The notes under the pieces are model-generated. The model was given only the letters and a program-made list of their open reading frames with translations. It was not told where the DNA came from and ran no database searches. A stretch of 64,000 nucleotides of DNA from MM2 sp035460165. Its GTDB lineage: Bacteria; Pseudomonadota; Gammaproteobacteria; Burkholderiales; Methylophilaceae. The DNA lies in the NCBI GenBank assembly GCA_035460165.1, contig DATHWW010000003.1, positions 70,724 through 134,723 on the forward strand, in the 5' to 3' direction. The number at the start of each line of letters is the position of its first letter. The first letter of the stretch is position 1. Below are positions 29,376 through 37,082 of this stretch, piece after piece. The translations under genes and the position numbers were made by a program.

Positions 29376-30337
29376 GGCGCAGCCGTACGCTCCGCCACGC
29401 GCAACACCGCGCTGCGTGACCTTGGATTGGCCGATACTTCCGCTTCCGACGGACGAATCGCCTTGCCGACCGCGACCATGCGCGAAGGCGGCAGCTCGCT
29501 GGCACGCACCGGAAAGCGGGAAGGAAGATCGTCCCTATCCTGCTGCGAGCGGATGAAGCGTTTGACGATGCGATCCTCCAGCGAATGGAAGGCGATCACC
29601 GCCAGGCGTCCGCCTGGAGCGAGCACATCGACGCATTGCGGCAGCGTCAACGACAATTCTTCAAGCTCCTGATTGACGAAAATCCGTAAAGCTTGAAATG
29701 TGCGCGTCGCCGGATCCTGACCTGGCTCGGTTTTATAGACCGCGCCTGCCACGACCTGGGCAAGCTGTCGGGTAGTGACGAGCGTATCCCCGTTTGTGCG
29801 AGCCGCAACAATCGCCCTTGCAATCTGTTTAGCAAACCGTTCTTCACCATATTCTTTTATGACCTCCCTGATTTGTTGCTCGGACGCGGTAGCCAGGAAC
29901 TCCGCCGCGGTCTGCCCTTTACTCTGATCCATGCGCATATCCAATGGACCGTCGAACCGGAAACTGAAACCGCGTTCCGCCTCATCAATCTGCGGCGACG
30001 AGATACCGATATCCAGCAGCACGCCATCCACTTTTGCGACCCCCAACTCTGCCAGCACTTCCTGCATGTGCGAAAACCCGCTGTGCACCAGCGTGAACCG
30101 CGGATCGTCTATCGCCTTGGCCGCCTCGACCGCAGCGAGATCGCGGTCCAGCGCGATCAACCGACCTCGCTCTCCCAGCTTCGCCAGGATGGCGCGGCTA
30201 TGCCCGCCGCGACCGAAAGTGCCGTCCACGTATATGCCGTCGGGTCGCACATTCAGTGCCTCGACAGCCTCTTGCAGCAGTACGGGGAGATGCTTGAATT
30301 CGGCGTTTGCGGGCGCATGGCGGTTGCCATCGCTCAC
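29372..30337 (-). CDS. rsmH: 16S rRNA (cytosine1402-N4)-methyltransferase RsmH (MraW)
   Basis: A 321-residue SAM-dependent enzyme that N4-methylates C1402 in the ribosomal P site. The motifs HLPVLLQEAVEAL, DGTFGRGGHSRAIL (SAM loop, about residues 39-52) and the late AFHSLEDRIVKRF are present. Its partner for the same nucleotide, RsmI, is also in this window at 38114-38959. The gene overlaps mraZ and ftsL by 4 nt each. Confidence 0.97.
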   Translation of the reverse strand: MSDGNRHAPANAEFKHLPVLLQEAVEALNVRPDGIYVDGTFGRGGHSRAILAKLGERGRLIALDRDLAAVEAAKAIDDPRFTLVHSGFSHMQEVLAELGVAKVDGVLLDIGISSPQIDEAERGFSFRFDGPLDMRMDQSKGQTAAEFLATASEQQIREVIKEYGEERFAKQIARAIVAARTNGDTLVTTRQLAQVVAGAVYKTEPGQDPATRTFQALRIFVNQELEELSLTLPQCVDVLAPGGRLAVIAFHSLEDRIVKRFIRSQQDRDDLPSRFPVRASELPPSRMVAVGKAIRPSEAEVSANPRSRSAVLRVAERTAAP

Positions 30338-30780
30338 AACGAAAAACCTTCCAGCTCGGAGGGCAGCGCCATCTCTTCATCCGCCATCACTTGCTCCAGC
30401 TGCTTGCGCCAGCTTTCCATGCTCCACAGCTCGAAGTGGCTACCCTGCCCGACCAGCATCACCTGCTTTTCCAGCGCGGCAAATTCGCGCAGCACGGAAG
30501 ACACCAGCAAACGGCCTGCGCTGTCGAGCTCCACGTCTTCCGCATAACCCACCAGCAGACGTTGCATCTTGCTGGACTGCGGATCGAAGCTGGATAACGA
30601 CATGATCTTGGATTGAATCGGCTCCCAGGCAGGCTGGGGATAAAGCAGGAGGCAGCGATGCGGATGCGCGGTCAGCACCATGTGCCCGGCGCTCTGGGAC
30701 AAAAGGGCGTCGCGATGCTTGCTTGGCACGCCAAGCCGGCCCTTTGCATCCAGATTCAGAGACGTCGCACCGCGAAACAT
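30334..30780 (-). CDS. mraZ: Transcriptional regulator MraZ
   Basis: A 148-residue AbrB-like DNA-binding protein, first gene of the dcw operon and its repressor in E. coli. It shows the two characteristic repeats DAKGRLGVPSKHR and DSAGRLLVSSVLREF. The ATG at 30780 has GAGGA upstream and gives the canonical start FRGATSLNLDAKGR; the frame runs on to 30870 but that part overlaps the operator. The row of GTGGG boxes upstream supports autoregulation. Confidence 0.96.
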   Translation of the reverse strand: MFRGATSLNLDAKGRLGVPSKHRDALLSQSAGHMVLTAHPHRCLLLYPQPAWEPIQSKIMSLSSFDPQSSKMQRLLVGYAEDVELDSAGRLLVSSVLREFAALEKQVMLVGQGSHFELWSMESWRKQLEQVMADEEMALPSELEGFSL

Positions 30781-30807
30781 GAAGTCCTCTTTAATAAATA
30801 AAGGGAG

Positions 30808-30848
30808 GGGGAATTGCCGATCGCCCTTAGTATCAACCGGCAATCCCC
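30808..30848 (-). other. 5'-UTR stem-loop upstream of mraZ
   Basis: On the minus strand GGGGATTGCCG (30848-30838) can pair with CGGCAATTCCCC (30819-30808), leaving one bulged base and an 18-nt loop. It falls between the inferred transcription start (near 30872) and the mraZ ribosome-binding site. It could modulate mRNA stability or translation; that is inference. Confidence 0.45.
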
Positions 30849-30880
30849 ACAAAAACCCACATTCCTCCACTGCCGCCCAC
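30846..30880 (-). promoter_or_regulatory. MraZ operator: four GTGGG-type boxes with 10-bp spacing
   Basis: Reading the minus strand, GTGGG (30880-30876), GTGGA (30870-30866), GTGGG (30860-30856) and GTGGG (30850-30846) recur at exactly 10-bp intervals, on one face of the helix. Known MraZ operators are direct GTGGG-type repeats with this period, so the oligomeric MraZ made by the first gene of the operon is the likely ligand. Confidence 0.85.
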
Positions 30881-30907
30881 TATAGATAAAAAAAAAGACC
30901 ATTGCAA
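30879..30907 (-). promoter_or_regulatory. Sigma-70 promoter of the dcw operon
   Basis: On the minus strand TTGCAA (30907-30902) and TATAGT (30884-30879) are separated by 17 bp. The -10 hexamer overlaps the first MraZ box by two bases, so MraZ binding would directly block RNA polymerase. Confidence 0.7.
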
Positions 30908-30916
30908 GGCCTTTTT
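30888..30916 (-). terminator. Terminator-like stem overlapping the dcw promoter
   Basis: AAAAAGGCC-TTGCAAT-GGTCTTTTT on the minus strand forms a stem with one G-U pair, and nine U residues follow. It would stop leftward read-through before the dcw promoter. The promoter's -35 hexamer lies in the loop. Confidence 0.5.
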
Positions 30917-31155
30917 GGTGATTTTTCCTTTTCGCTTCAAAGAGTTACGTAATTTTTGTGATGAAATTTTTATCCTTTAAAACCAATAGGATAGAAAATC
31001 ATCTGAAAGTAAGTTGTAAGCACTCAAGCGCATCCCATTCAATTCGCACAGTACCGTCTAGACGGACTATTTTCCCCATTTCAAAATGCATCTTGTCACA
31101 TCAACGCTTCGCAGGTTTAATCGTCACCTACCTACGCGTTTCAGGACTAGCAAAA
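30917..31155. other. Intergenic region upstream of the oxidoreductase gene
   Basis: AT-rich, with no credible gene; the frame that opens at 30958 upstream of the oxidoreductase has no family-like sequence. The only structured element seen is the 12-nt palindrome CCGTCTAGACGG at 31054-31065, which could be an operator for the gene that follows. No convincing sigma-70 promoter was recognised. Confidence 0.45.
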
Positions 31156-32169
31156 ATGACGAACAACACTCGCCTCCGCTGGGGCATTTTAGGTGCCGCC
31201 CGAGTCAATGAACGGCTGCTTCCCGCGATCGTTGAGGCCGGCAATTCCGAACTCGTTGCCATTGCCAGTCGACGTCCTGGCGCCGCGGCCGAAACGCTGG
31301 CGAAGTACGCATCGCAACTCACCGGCGTTACCGTTCATGAAACGCCGGAGGAGTTGCTGGCCGACCCGCGCGTCGAAGCCGTCTATCTGCCCATGGCCAA
31401 CAATGAGCACGCCGAATGGGCGCTACGCGCCATCCACCAGGGCAAGCACGTGCTGATCGAAAAGCCGATGGCGCTCACCGTCGCAGACATCGAAGCCATC
31501 GAGACTGCGGCCAAGGACAATGGCGTGATTGCGATGGAAGGCTTCATGTATCGCTTCCATCCGCAGCATGCTCGCGTGCAAGAAATCATCGCCTCCGGCC
31601 TGATCGGCGAAGTGCGCACCGTGCACGCACACTACTCCTTCATGATGCGCCCGGCGCGCATGTACCGGCTGGCGCAGGAGGTGGCGCTGGGCGGCGGTGC
31701 CATGTGGGATATCGGCCCTTACGCCATCCACTCCGCCCGCCTGTGGTTCGACACCCCGCCGCGCGCCGTGACCGCCATCGCCAAATATGTCGAAAGCGGT
31801 GCCGACATCACCACCAGCGGCATCATCGATTTCGGCGACGGCAAACACGCCCGCTTCGACGTCAGCTTCGAATGCTCGCGCCAATCCGAATACACCATCA
31901 TCGGCACCAAGGGCGGCGTCAAATGCCATGCCGCCTGGCAATTGCCGGGCGATGTACCTTTTGTCTCGTGGTGGATGGACGACGGCCAGTCCTGTACCGA
32001 AAAGCTGCCCGTCGCCAACCACTTCAACCTGGAGATCGAGCACTTCAGCGATTGCGTGCTCAACGGGAAACAGCCACTGCTGACCTTAGCCGATGCGCGC
32101 GAGAACTGCCGTACCATTAACGCAGCCCTGGAGTCGGCAGCAACAGGACAAACCGTACTTTTGCGTTGA
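31156..32169 (+). CDS. Gfo/Idh/MocA-family NAD(P)-dependent oxidoreductase
   Basis: A 337-residue protein with an N-terminal Rossmann domain (WGILGAARV; family GxGxxx variant) and the EKPMAL motif near residue 98 whose lysine is catalytic in the family. The C-terminal alpha/beta domain carries GGGAMWDIGPYAIH with the conserved Asp and His. Members oxidise or reduce sugars and cyclitols, often nucleotide sugars. The substrate cannot be told here. The ATG at 31156 has AGGA nine bases upstream and yields the standard start; an earlier ATG at 30958 is rejected. It is divergent from mraZ. Confidence 0.88.
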   Translation: MTNNTRLRWGILGAARVNERLLPAIVEAGNSELVAIASRRPGAAAETLAKYASQLTGVTVHETPEELLADPRVEAVYLPMANNEHAEWALRAIHQGKHVLIEKPMALTVADIEAIETAAKDNGVIAMEGFMYRFHPQHARVQEIIASGLIGEVRTVHAHYSFMMRPARMYRLAQEVALGGGAMWDIGPYAIHSARLWFDTPPRAVTAIAKYVESGADITTSGIIDFGDGKHARFDVSFECSRQSEYTIIGTKGGVKCHAAWQLPGDVPFVSWWMDDGQSCTEKLPVANHFNLEIEHFSDCVLNGKQPLLTLADARENCRTINAALESAATGQTVLLR

Positions 32170-32210
32170 TAATTCATCGAATTAGCAAATAAGCATAAAC
32201 TGCCAACGGT

Positions 32211-35200
32211 ATGGACCTGACCTCAAAACTCTATAGCAAAACCGGCAAGGGCACGCGCGCGCTTTCTACCAAGCCCAAAGGGCTACCGACAGGGGCACTG
32301 AAGGTGCTGCCGCTGATTGACAACAAAACCACCGCGGCGGCCATCCTTGCCAAACTGGATAAATTCTCCGAGACCGATTTGCTGCTTATTCTTGCGCGGC
32401 TCGAAAGAGACGGGTACATCCGCGCAATCCAGGAGGAAAACTGGGATCTGGACGAGCAGAACGTCGGTTACCAGACGACCATGGTCGTAGAAGAGGTCAG
32501 TGCTGCCGATTTCTTCCGCACGGACGAAACTGCCGAACTTGACACCGCAGCGGCCCAGGCCCACGAAGAAACAGAGCGCAAAGCCAAAGAGCAGGCGCAG
32601 GCACGCCTCAAAGCCGAAGCCGATATCGCAGCAACGTTGGCAGCCGAAAAAATTACCCGTGAAAACGCTGAACGTGTAGCCCGGGCAAAGGAAGATGCGC
32701 GCCGCAAAGCAGAAGAATCCGCCAGACTGGAAGCCGAGCGTTTAGCGCGCGCAGAGGCTGAACACCAGGAAAAAGAGACTCGCCGCCGGGCAGAAGCTGA
32801 AATGGCTGCCCGCCTGGAAGCCGAGCGCATCGCCCGCGAAGCGGCAGAAAATCAGGCGCGTCAAGCGGAACAAGCCAGACTCAAGGCCGAAGCAGACGCC
32901 CGCTCACTCGTGGAAAAAGCCACCCTGATGGAAGCGGAGCGGCTGGTACGCGAAGCGGCAGAACGCAAGGTACGCGAGGAAGCAGAGGCCTTACGCAAAG
33001 CCGAAGCAGACAAAGCCGCGCGCTTGGAGGCCGAACGCCGCGCTCGCGAAACTGCCCAGCGCGAAGCAGAGGAACTTCGGCTCATAGCCGAAGCGGAGGC
33101 ACGCGCATTGGCAGAGCAAGCTGCCCGTCTGGAAACGGAACGGCTGGCACGCGAGGAAGCTGAACGCCAAGCGCGAATAGCCGAAGAGGCAAGACTGAAA
33201 GCCGAAGCAGACGCCCAGGCCGAAGCGGAAAGAAGCGCACAACTGGAGGCCGAGCGCATCGCCCGCGAAGCCGCCGAGCGTCAGGCCCGCGAAGCGGAAC
33301 AAGCCCGGCTAAAAGCTGAAGAGGAGGCGCGTGTACTGACAGAGAAGGCCACCCGCCTGGAAGCGGAAAAACTGGAGCGAGAGGAAGCAGAACGCCAGGC
33401 TCGCGAGAAAGAAGAGGTCCGCCGCAAGGCTGAGGCCGAACGCAAAGAGCGAGAAGAGGCAGAGCGTCAGGCGCGGAAGGCGGAAGAGGCAAGACTGAAA
33501 GCCGAGGCAGACGCCCAGGCCGAAGCGGAAAGAAGTGCACAACTGGAGGCCGAACGCATCGCCCGCGAAACCGCCGAGCGTCAGGCACGCGAAGCGGAGG
33601 AGGCCCGGCTCAAGGCTGAAGCGGAGGCACGCGCACTGGGAGAGAAGGCTGCCCGCCTGGAAGCGGAAAAACTGGAACGCGAGGAGGTAGAACGCCAGGC
33701 CCGCGCAGAAGAAGAGGTTCGCCGCAAAGCTGAAGCCGAACGCATCGCACGCGAAGAAGCCGAACGCCAAGCGCGAAGAGCCGAAGAGGCAAGACTGCAA
33801 GCCGAAGCAAACGCCCGGGCGGAAACGGAAAGAAGCGCACAACGGGAGGCCGAGCGCATCGCCCGTGAAGCCGCCGAGCGTCAGGCACGCGAAGCGGAAC
33901 AAGCCCGACTTAAAGCTGAGGCTCGCGCCCTGGAGGAAAAAACCGCACGACTTGAGGCAGAACGCATTGCGCGCGAGGCAACGGACCGCGAGGCCCGGGA
34001 AGAGAAAGAAGCTCGCCGTAAAGCCGAGGCCGAACGCAAGGAGCGGGAGGAAGCAGAGCGTCAGGCGCGAAAGGCAGAAGAAGCGCGCCTCAAGGCCGAG
34101 GCTGACACGTTGCGCCGCCAAGAAAAAGAGAAAGCGCGCGCTCAGGCGGCAGAACAGGCCAGGCAGAAATCGGAGCGCAAGGCGCAAGCGCAAGCCGACC
34201 GCCGCGCCCGGAAAATGGCTGAGGCTATCGCAAAAAAACGTAATGCTCCGGATTCCGGCAAATGGGTCGCCGCCGCCACCAAAGCTGTCGGCGTTTATCT
34301 GCCGATAGCACTATTCCTGATTGTTGTCGCGCTCCATTTCGTCAACCTCGCCCCGCTGGCTGGACCCATCGAGAACATCGCTTCGGAAAGCCTGGGCGAG
34401 CCAGTCCGATTTGGCGATATGCGCGCCTCACTCCTTCCTCAACCGCAACTGGTTCTGTCCAACGTCACTATCGGCCAGGATGAGGTTATAAATCTTGAAT
34501 CCGCCCGGATAGCACTGGCGTTCTCGACATTATTCGACGATGTCAAAATCGTAGACAGGATCGACATCGCCGGCGCATCGCTCAGCATCTCCGAACTCGA
34601 CCGTCCGCAAAGCTGGTTTCTGTCGGCCGCAAAAGCCGGCAAGATAAAGATTGCACGGGTTTCATTCAAAAATGCCACGCTCACGATTCCCGGCCTTGCA
34701 CTGACGCCATTTGACGGCCGCATCGATCTGCTGCCATCGGGAGAGTTCGGCGAGTCCGAACTCAGCAGTGCCGACCGCACCCTGACCCTTCAACTAGTCC
34801 CGCAGGACGATCATTGGCAAGTCACTCTGGACGCAAACAACTGGCAGCCGCCGCTGAACACGACTCTCAAATTCGACGAGTTGCATGCCCAAGGCTACGC
34901 CAAAGGAAGTCAGGCGCGCTTCGATCAAATAGAAGGTAGGGTCTATGGCGGTAATTTCACGGCCAAAAGCATGCTCAATTGGGCTGGCCGCCCCACCGCT
35001 TCAGGAAGTTTCGAATTGGAGAATATCAGCCTGCCCTCCGCCTTGGCCGGAGCAGGCAGCTCCGCCAGCATTGAAGGGGCGCTCAAGGCGGTGGCAGCGT
35101 TTACGAGTACGGCCAAGGATGCGGGAAAACTCGCAGAAGCCGCGGAAATCAATGCCAAGTTCACCGCGACCGACGGCAAGATCGGCGGCATAGATTTGGC

Positions 35201-35459
35201 AAGTTCCATGCTTCCTGCCAACCGGGAAAAAAGCACTCGCTTCGACAAACTGACCGGCAGCCTGCAGTTGAACAACGGCATCTACCGCTATCGCAACCTT
35301 GCCTTGGACACCGAGCAATTCCATGCACGAGGCAACCTCGACGTTCAGGCCGACCAGCGCGTCTCCGGCAACGTCAGTGCCGAATTGACCATCCCTTCAC
35401 GCCGGATGAAAGCGAATTTGGGTCTCGGCGGCATGGTTGGGGATGTGAGGATACGCTAA
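32211..35459 (+). CDS. Giant helical-rod membrane protein with AsmA-like C-terminal region
   Basis: A 1082-residue protein in four parts. Residues 1-75 resemble a small winged-helix-like domain (LPLIDNKTTAAAILAKL then LLLILARLERDGYI). Residues about 112-680 are an almost uninterrupted charged helix rich in Glu, Ala, Arg and Lys, either a coiled coil or a single alpha-helix. A membrane segment follows at about 690-712 (GVYLPIALFLIVVALHFVNL). Residues about 715-1082 resemble the AsmA/AsmA_2 region of lipid-transport-related envelope proteins (VRFGDMRASLLPQPQLVLSNV). The rod contains in-register 100-residue repeats. If the membrane segment is oriented N-in, the rod is cytoplasmic and the AsmA-like part periplasmic. 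It follows the oxidoreductase by 41 nt. Function unknown. Confidence 0.85.
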   Translation: MDLTSKLYSKTGKGTRALSTKPKGLPTGALKVLPLIDNKTTAAAILAKLDKFSETDLLLILARLERDGYIRAIQEENWDLDEQNVGYQTTMVVEEVSAADFFRTDETAELDTAAAQAHEETERKAKEQAQARLKAEADIAATLAAEKITRENAERVARAKEDARRKAEESARLEAERLARAEAEHQEKETRRRAEAEMAARLEAERIAREAAENQARQAEQARLKAEADARSLVEKATLMEAERLVREAAERKVREEAEALRKAEADKAARLEAERRARETAQREAEELRLIAEAEARALAEQAARLETERLAREEAERQARIAEEARLKAEADAQAEAERSAQLEAERIAREAAERQAREAEQARLKAEEEARVLTEKATRLEAEKLEREEAERQAREKEEVRRKAEAERKEREEAERQARKAEEARLKAEADAQAEAERSAQLEAERIARETAERQAREAEEARLKAEAEARALGEKAARLEAEKLEREEVERQARAEEEVRRKAEAERIAREEAERQARRAEEARLQAEANARAETERSAQREAERIAREAAERQAREAEQARLKAEARALEEKTARLEAERIAREATDREAREEKEARRKAEAERKEREEAERQARKAEEARLKAEADTLRRQEKEKARAQAAEQARQKSERKAQAQADRRARKMAEAIAKKRNAPDSGKWVAAATKAVGVYLPIALFLIVVALHFVNLAPLAGPIENIASESLGEPVRFGDMRASLLPQPQLVLSNVTIGQDEVINLESARIALAFSTLFDDVKIVDRIDIAGASLSISELDRPQSWFLSAAKAGKIKIARVSFKNATLTIPGLALTPFDGRIDLLPSGEFGESELSSADRTLTLQLVPQDDHWQVTLDANNWQPPLNTTLKFDELHAQGYAKGSQARFDQIEGRVYGGNFTAKSMLNWAGRPTASGSFELENISLPSALAGAGSSASIEGALKAVAAFTSTAKDAGKLAEAAEINAKFTATDGKIGGIDLASSMLPANREKSTRFDKLTGSLQLNNGIYRYRNLALDTEQFHARGNLDVQADQRVSGNVSAELTIPSRRMKANLGLGGMVGDVRIR
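33186..34085 (+). repeat. Tandem 300-bp repeats within the helical-rod gene
   Basis: Three copies begin at 33186, 33486 and 33786 with GAGGCAAGACTG(A/C)AAGCCG. The first two stay in exact 300-bp register over their length; the third loses a few codons after about 120 bp. Earlier sequence (about 32886-33185) is a more diverged unit. Each unit encodes 100 residues of charged helix. Confidence 0.85.
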
Positions 35460-35481
35460 GAAAAACCAAGGAAAAAATAAA

Positions 35482-35769
35482 GAAGCTGGCCGATAAGCCG
35501 GGTTCTGTCGTGGACAGTCATTCCTCTAGGCCTGCGGTTGCCCGCAGGCTCAAGCAACCTACCCGCTGGCAGCGCGAGCCACGCCAATGCCAGCCTATTT
35601 GGTCTTGCTCCGGATGGAGGTTACCGCGTTTCACCGTAACTTAATACGCTCGTCTCTGTGGCCCTATTCCTCGCCTCACGGCGTACGGCCGTTAGCCGTC
35701 ATCCTGCTCTGCGGAGCCCGGACTTTCCTCCCCCCGTTTGCACGGGCGGCGACTGTCTGGCCAGCTTCG
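35482..35769 (-). ncRNA. rnpB: RNase P RNA (class A, compact)
   Basis: The minus strand shows the universal RNase P RNA cores: GAAGCTGGCCAGACAGTCGCC at the 5' end, then GAGGAAAGTCCGGGCTCC, CAGAGA, GGTGAAA, CGGAGCAAG-CCAAATAGG, GGGTAGG-TGCTTGAGCC, and near the 3' end TGACTGTCCACGACAGAAC plus CCCGGCTTATCGGCCAGCTT, which pairs with the 5' end. The RNA processes tRNA precursors. At about 288 nt it is well short of the 377 nt of E. coli: the GGTGAAA joining sequence runs almost directly into CGCGGTAACCTCC, so P13 and P14 and most of P12 appear to be missing. It lies 17 nt after the aminotransferase on the same strand and is convergent with the helical-rod gene. Confidence 0.95.
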
Positions 35770-35775
35770 GTTGCT

Positions 35776-35781
35776 ATTTTA
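35776..35781 (-). promoter_or_regulatory. Likely -10 element of rnpB
   Basis: TAAAAT on the minus strand ends seven or eight bases before the inferred 5' end of the RNase P RNA. Any -35 element would fall inside the last codons of the aminotransferase gene, and no good match is seen there. Expression by processing from the aminotransferase transcript is an alternative. Confidence 0.5.
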
Positions 35782-35786
35782 CCAGC

Positions 35787-36977
35787 TTAAGCCGCCGCGT
35801 ATATGCGTTCGGCGGCGGGAACCGCAGCACCCGCATCAACCTTGCGCCCCTGTGCCGCCAGCACCGACTCCAGTGCGGACAGGCAAACCTTGACGTTTTC
35901 CGGCGTGGAACTGGTGCCCATCAGGCCGATACGGAAAATCTTGCCGGCGAGATCGCCCAGGCCGGCGCCGATTTCGATGCCATGCAGATTGAGCATGTCG
36001 GCACGCACTTGCGGCTCACTGATACCTTCCGGCACCACCACGGCGTTGAGTTGCGGCAGGCGGGATTGCTCTGCGACCAGCAGCTCCAGGCCCAGCGCTT
36101 CCAGTCCGGCCAGCAAGGCGAGATGGTTGCGGCGATGGCGCGCCCAGGAGGCCTCCAGCCCCTCTTCCGCCAGCATCACCAGCGATTCGTGCAGGCCATA
36201 GAGCGCATTGATCGGCGCGGTGTGGTGATAGGTGCGTTTGGCATCGGTCCAGTAACCGAGCACCAGGTTGAGGTCCATGAACCAGCTTTGCACCGGCGTG
36301 GCGCGCGCCTTCACCTTGGCAATGGCACGCTCGCCGAACGACACCGGCGATAGGCCAGGAGTACAGGAAAGTCCCTTCTGGCTGCCGGAGTAAATCGCGT
36401 CTATACCCCACTCGTCCACCATCAGCGGGATGCAGCCGAGCGATGTGACGGCGTCGACGATAACCAGTGCGCCGTAACGATGCGCGATTTCGGTCAGCAG
36501 TTTGGCATCGGATGCGACGCCGGTGGAGGTTTCGGCGTGCACGAAGGCAACGATCTTGATATCGGGATTGGCCTTGAGCGCGTCTTCCAGTTTTTGCGGA
36601 TCGACCGCCGTGCCCCAGGCATCTTCGATCAGCACCAGCTCACCGCGCGTGCGTTTGACGTTTTCCACCATGCGGCGGCCGAACACGCCGTTGGAACAGA
36701 CGATGACCTTGTCGCCCGGCTCCACCAGATTGACGAAGCAGCTTTCCATGCCCACCGAACCGGGCGCGGAAACCGGGAAAGTCAGCGCATTTTCGGTCTG
36801 GTACGCATAGCGCAGCAGTGTCTTCATCTCTTCCATCATCTCGCCGAAGCGCGGATCGAGGTGTCCCACCGTAGGGCGGGCCATCGCGTCGAGCACGCGT
36901 TGGTGAACATCGGACGGACCGGGGCCCAGCAGGATGCGCTTGGGCGGCTGAAAAGACTGAATACGCGGTGCGCTCAT
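35787..36977 (-). CDS. PLP-dependent alanine-glyoxylate/serine aminotransferase family protein
   Basis: A 396-residue fold-type I aminotransferase. The N-terminal LLGPGPSDVHQRVLDAM pattern, the AETSTGV motif, the cofactor-binding VDAVTSLG (Asp pairs with the PLP ring nitrogen), and the Schiff-base lysine in SGSQKGLSC near residue 200 are all present. The family includes serine-glyoxylate, alanine-glyoxylate and serine-pyruvate aminotransferases of the glycine/serine and glyoxylate pathways. The precise amino donor is unclear. GGGGAG precedes the ATG at 36977. rnpB follows on the same strand. Confidence 0.92.
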   Translation of the reverse strand: MSAPRIQSFQPPKRILLGPGPSDVHQRVLDAMARPTVGHLDPRFGEMMEEMKTLLRYAYQTENALTFPVSAPGSVGMESCFVNLVEPGDKVIVCSNGVFGRRMVENVKRTRGELVLIEDAWGTAVDPQKLEDALKANPDIKIVAFVHAETSTGVASDAKLLTEIAHRYGALVIVDAVTSLGCIPLMVDEWGIDAIYSGSQKGLSCTPGLSPVSFGERAIAKVKARATPVQSWFMDLNLVLGYWTDAKRTYHHTAPINALYGLHESLVMLAEEGLEASWARHRRNHLALLAGLEALGLELLVAEQSRLPQLNAVVVPEGISEPQVRADMLNLHGIEIGAGLGDLAGKIFRIGLMGTSSTPENVKVCLSALESVLAAQGRKVDAGAAVPAAERIYAAA

Positions 36978-37082
36978 GGAACAACTCCCCTAGGAATACG
37001 CAAAAGGGAACGATTCTACCGTTTAACTCTTCGGAATCAACTTCAAAATTAAGGAGTTATTCCGCATCGTAAAAAGGGAAAT

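Noticed and set aside
33186..34085. Possibility that the regular repeats are a CRISPR array or minisatellite
   Set aside because: The units are 300 bp, in frame, protein coding throughout and have no unique spacers.
32600..34193. Long antisense frames opposite the helical-rod gene
   Set aside because: They are Ser/Ala/Arg- or Phe/Leu/Gly-rich mirror readings of the E/A/R-rich repeat and have no independent support.
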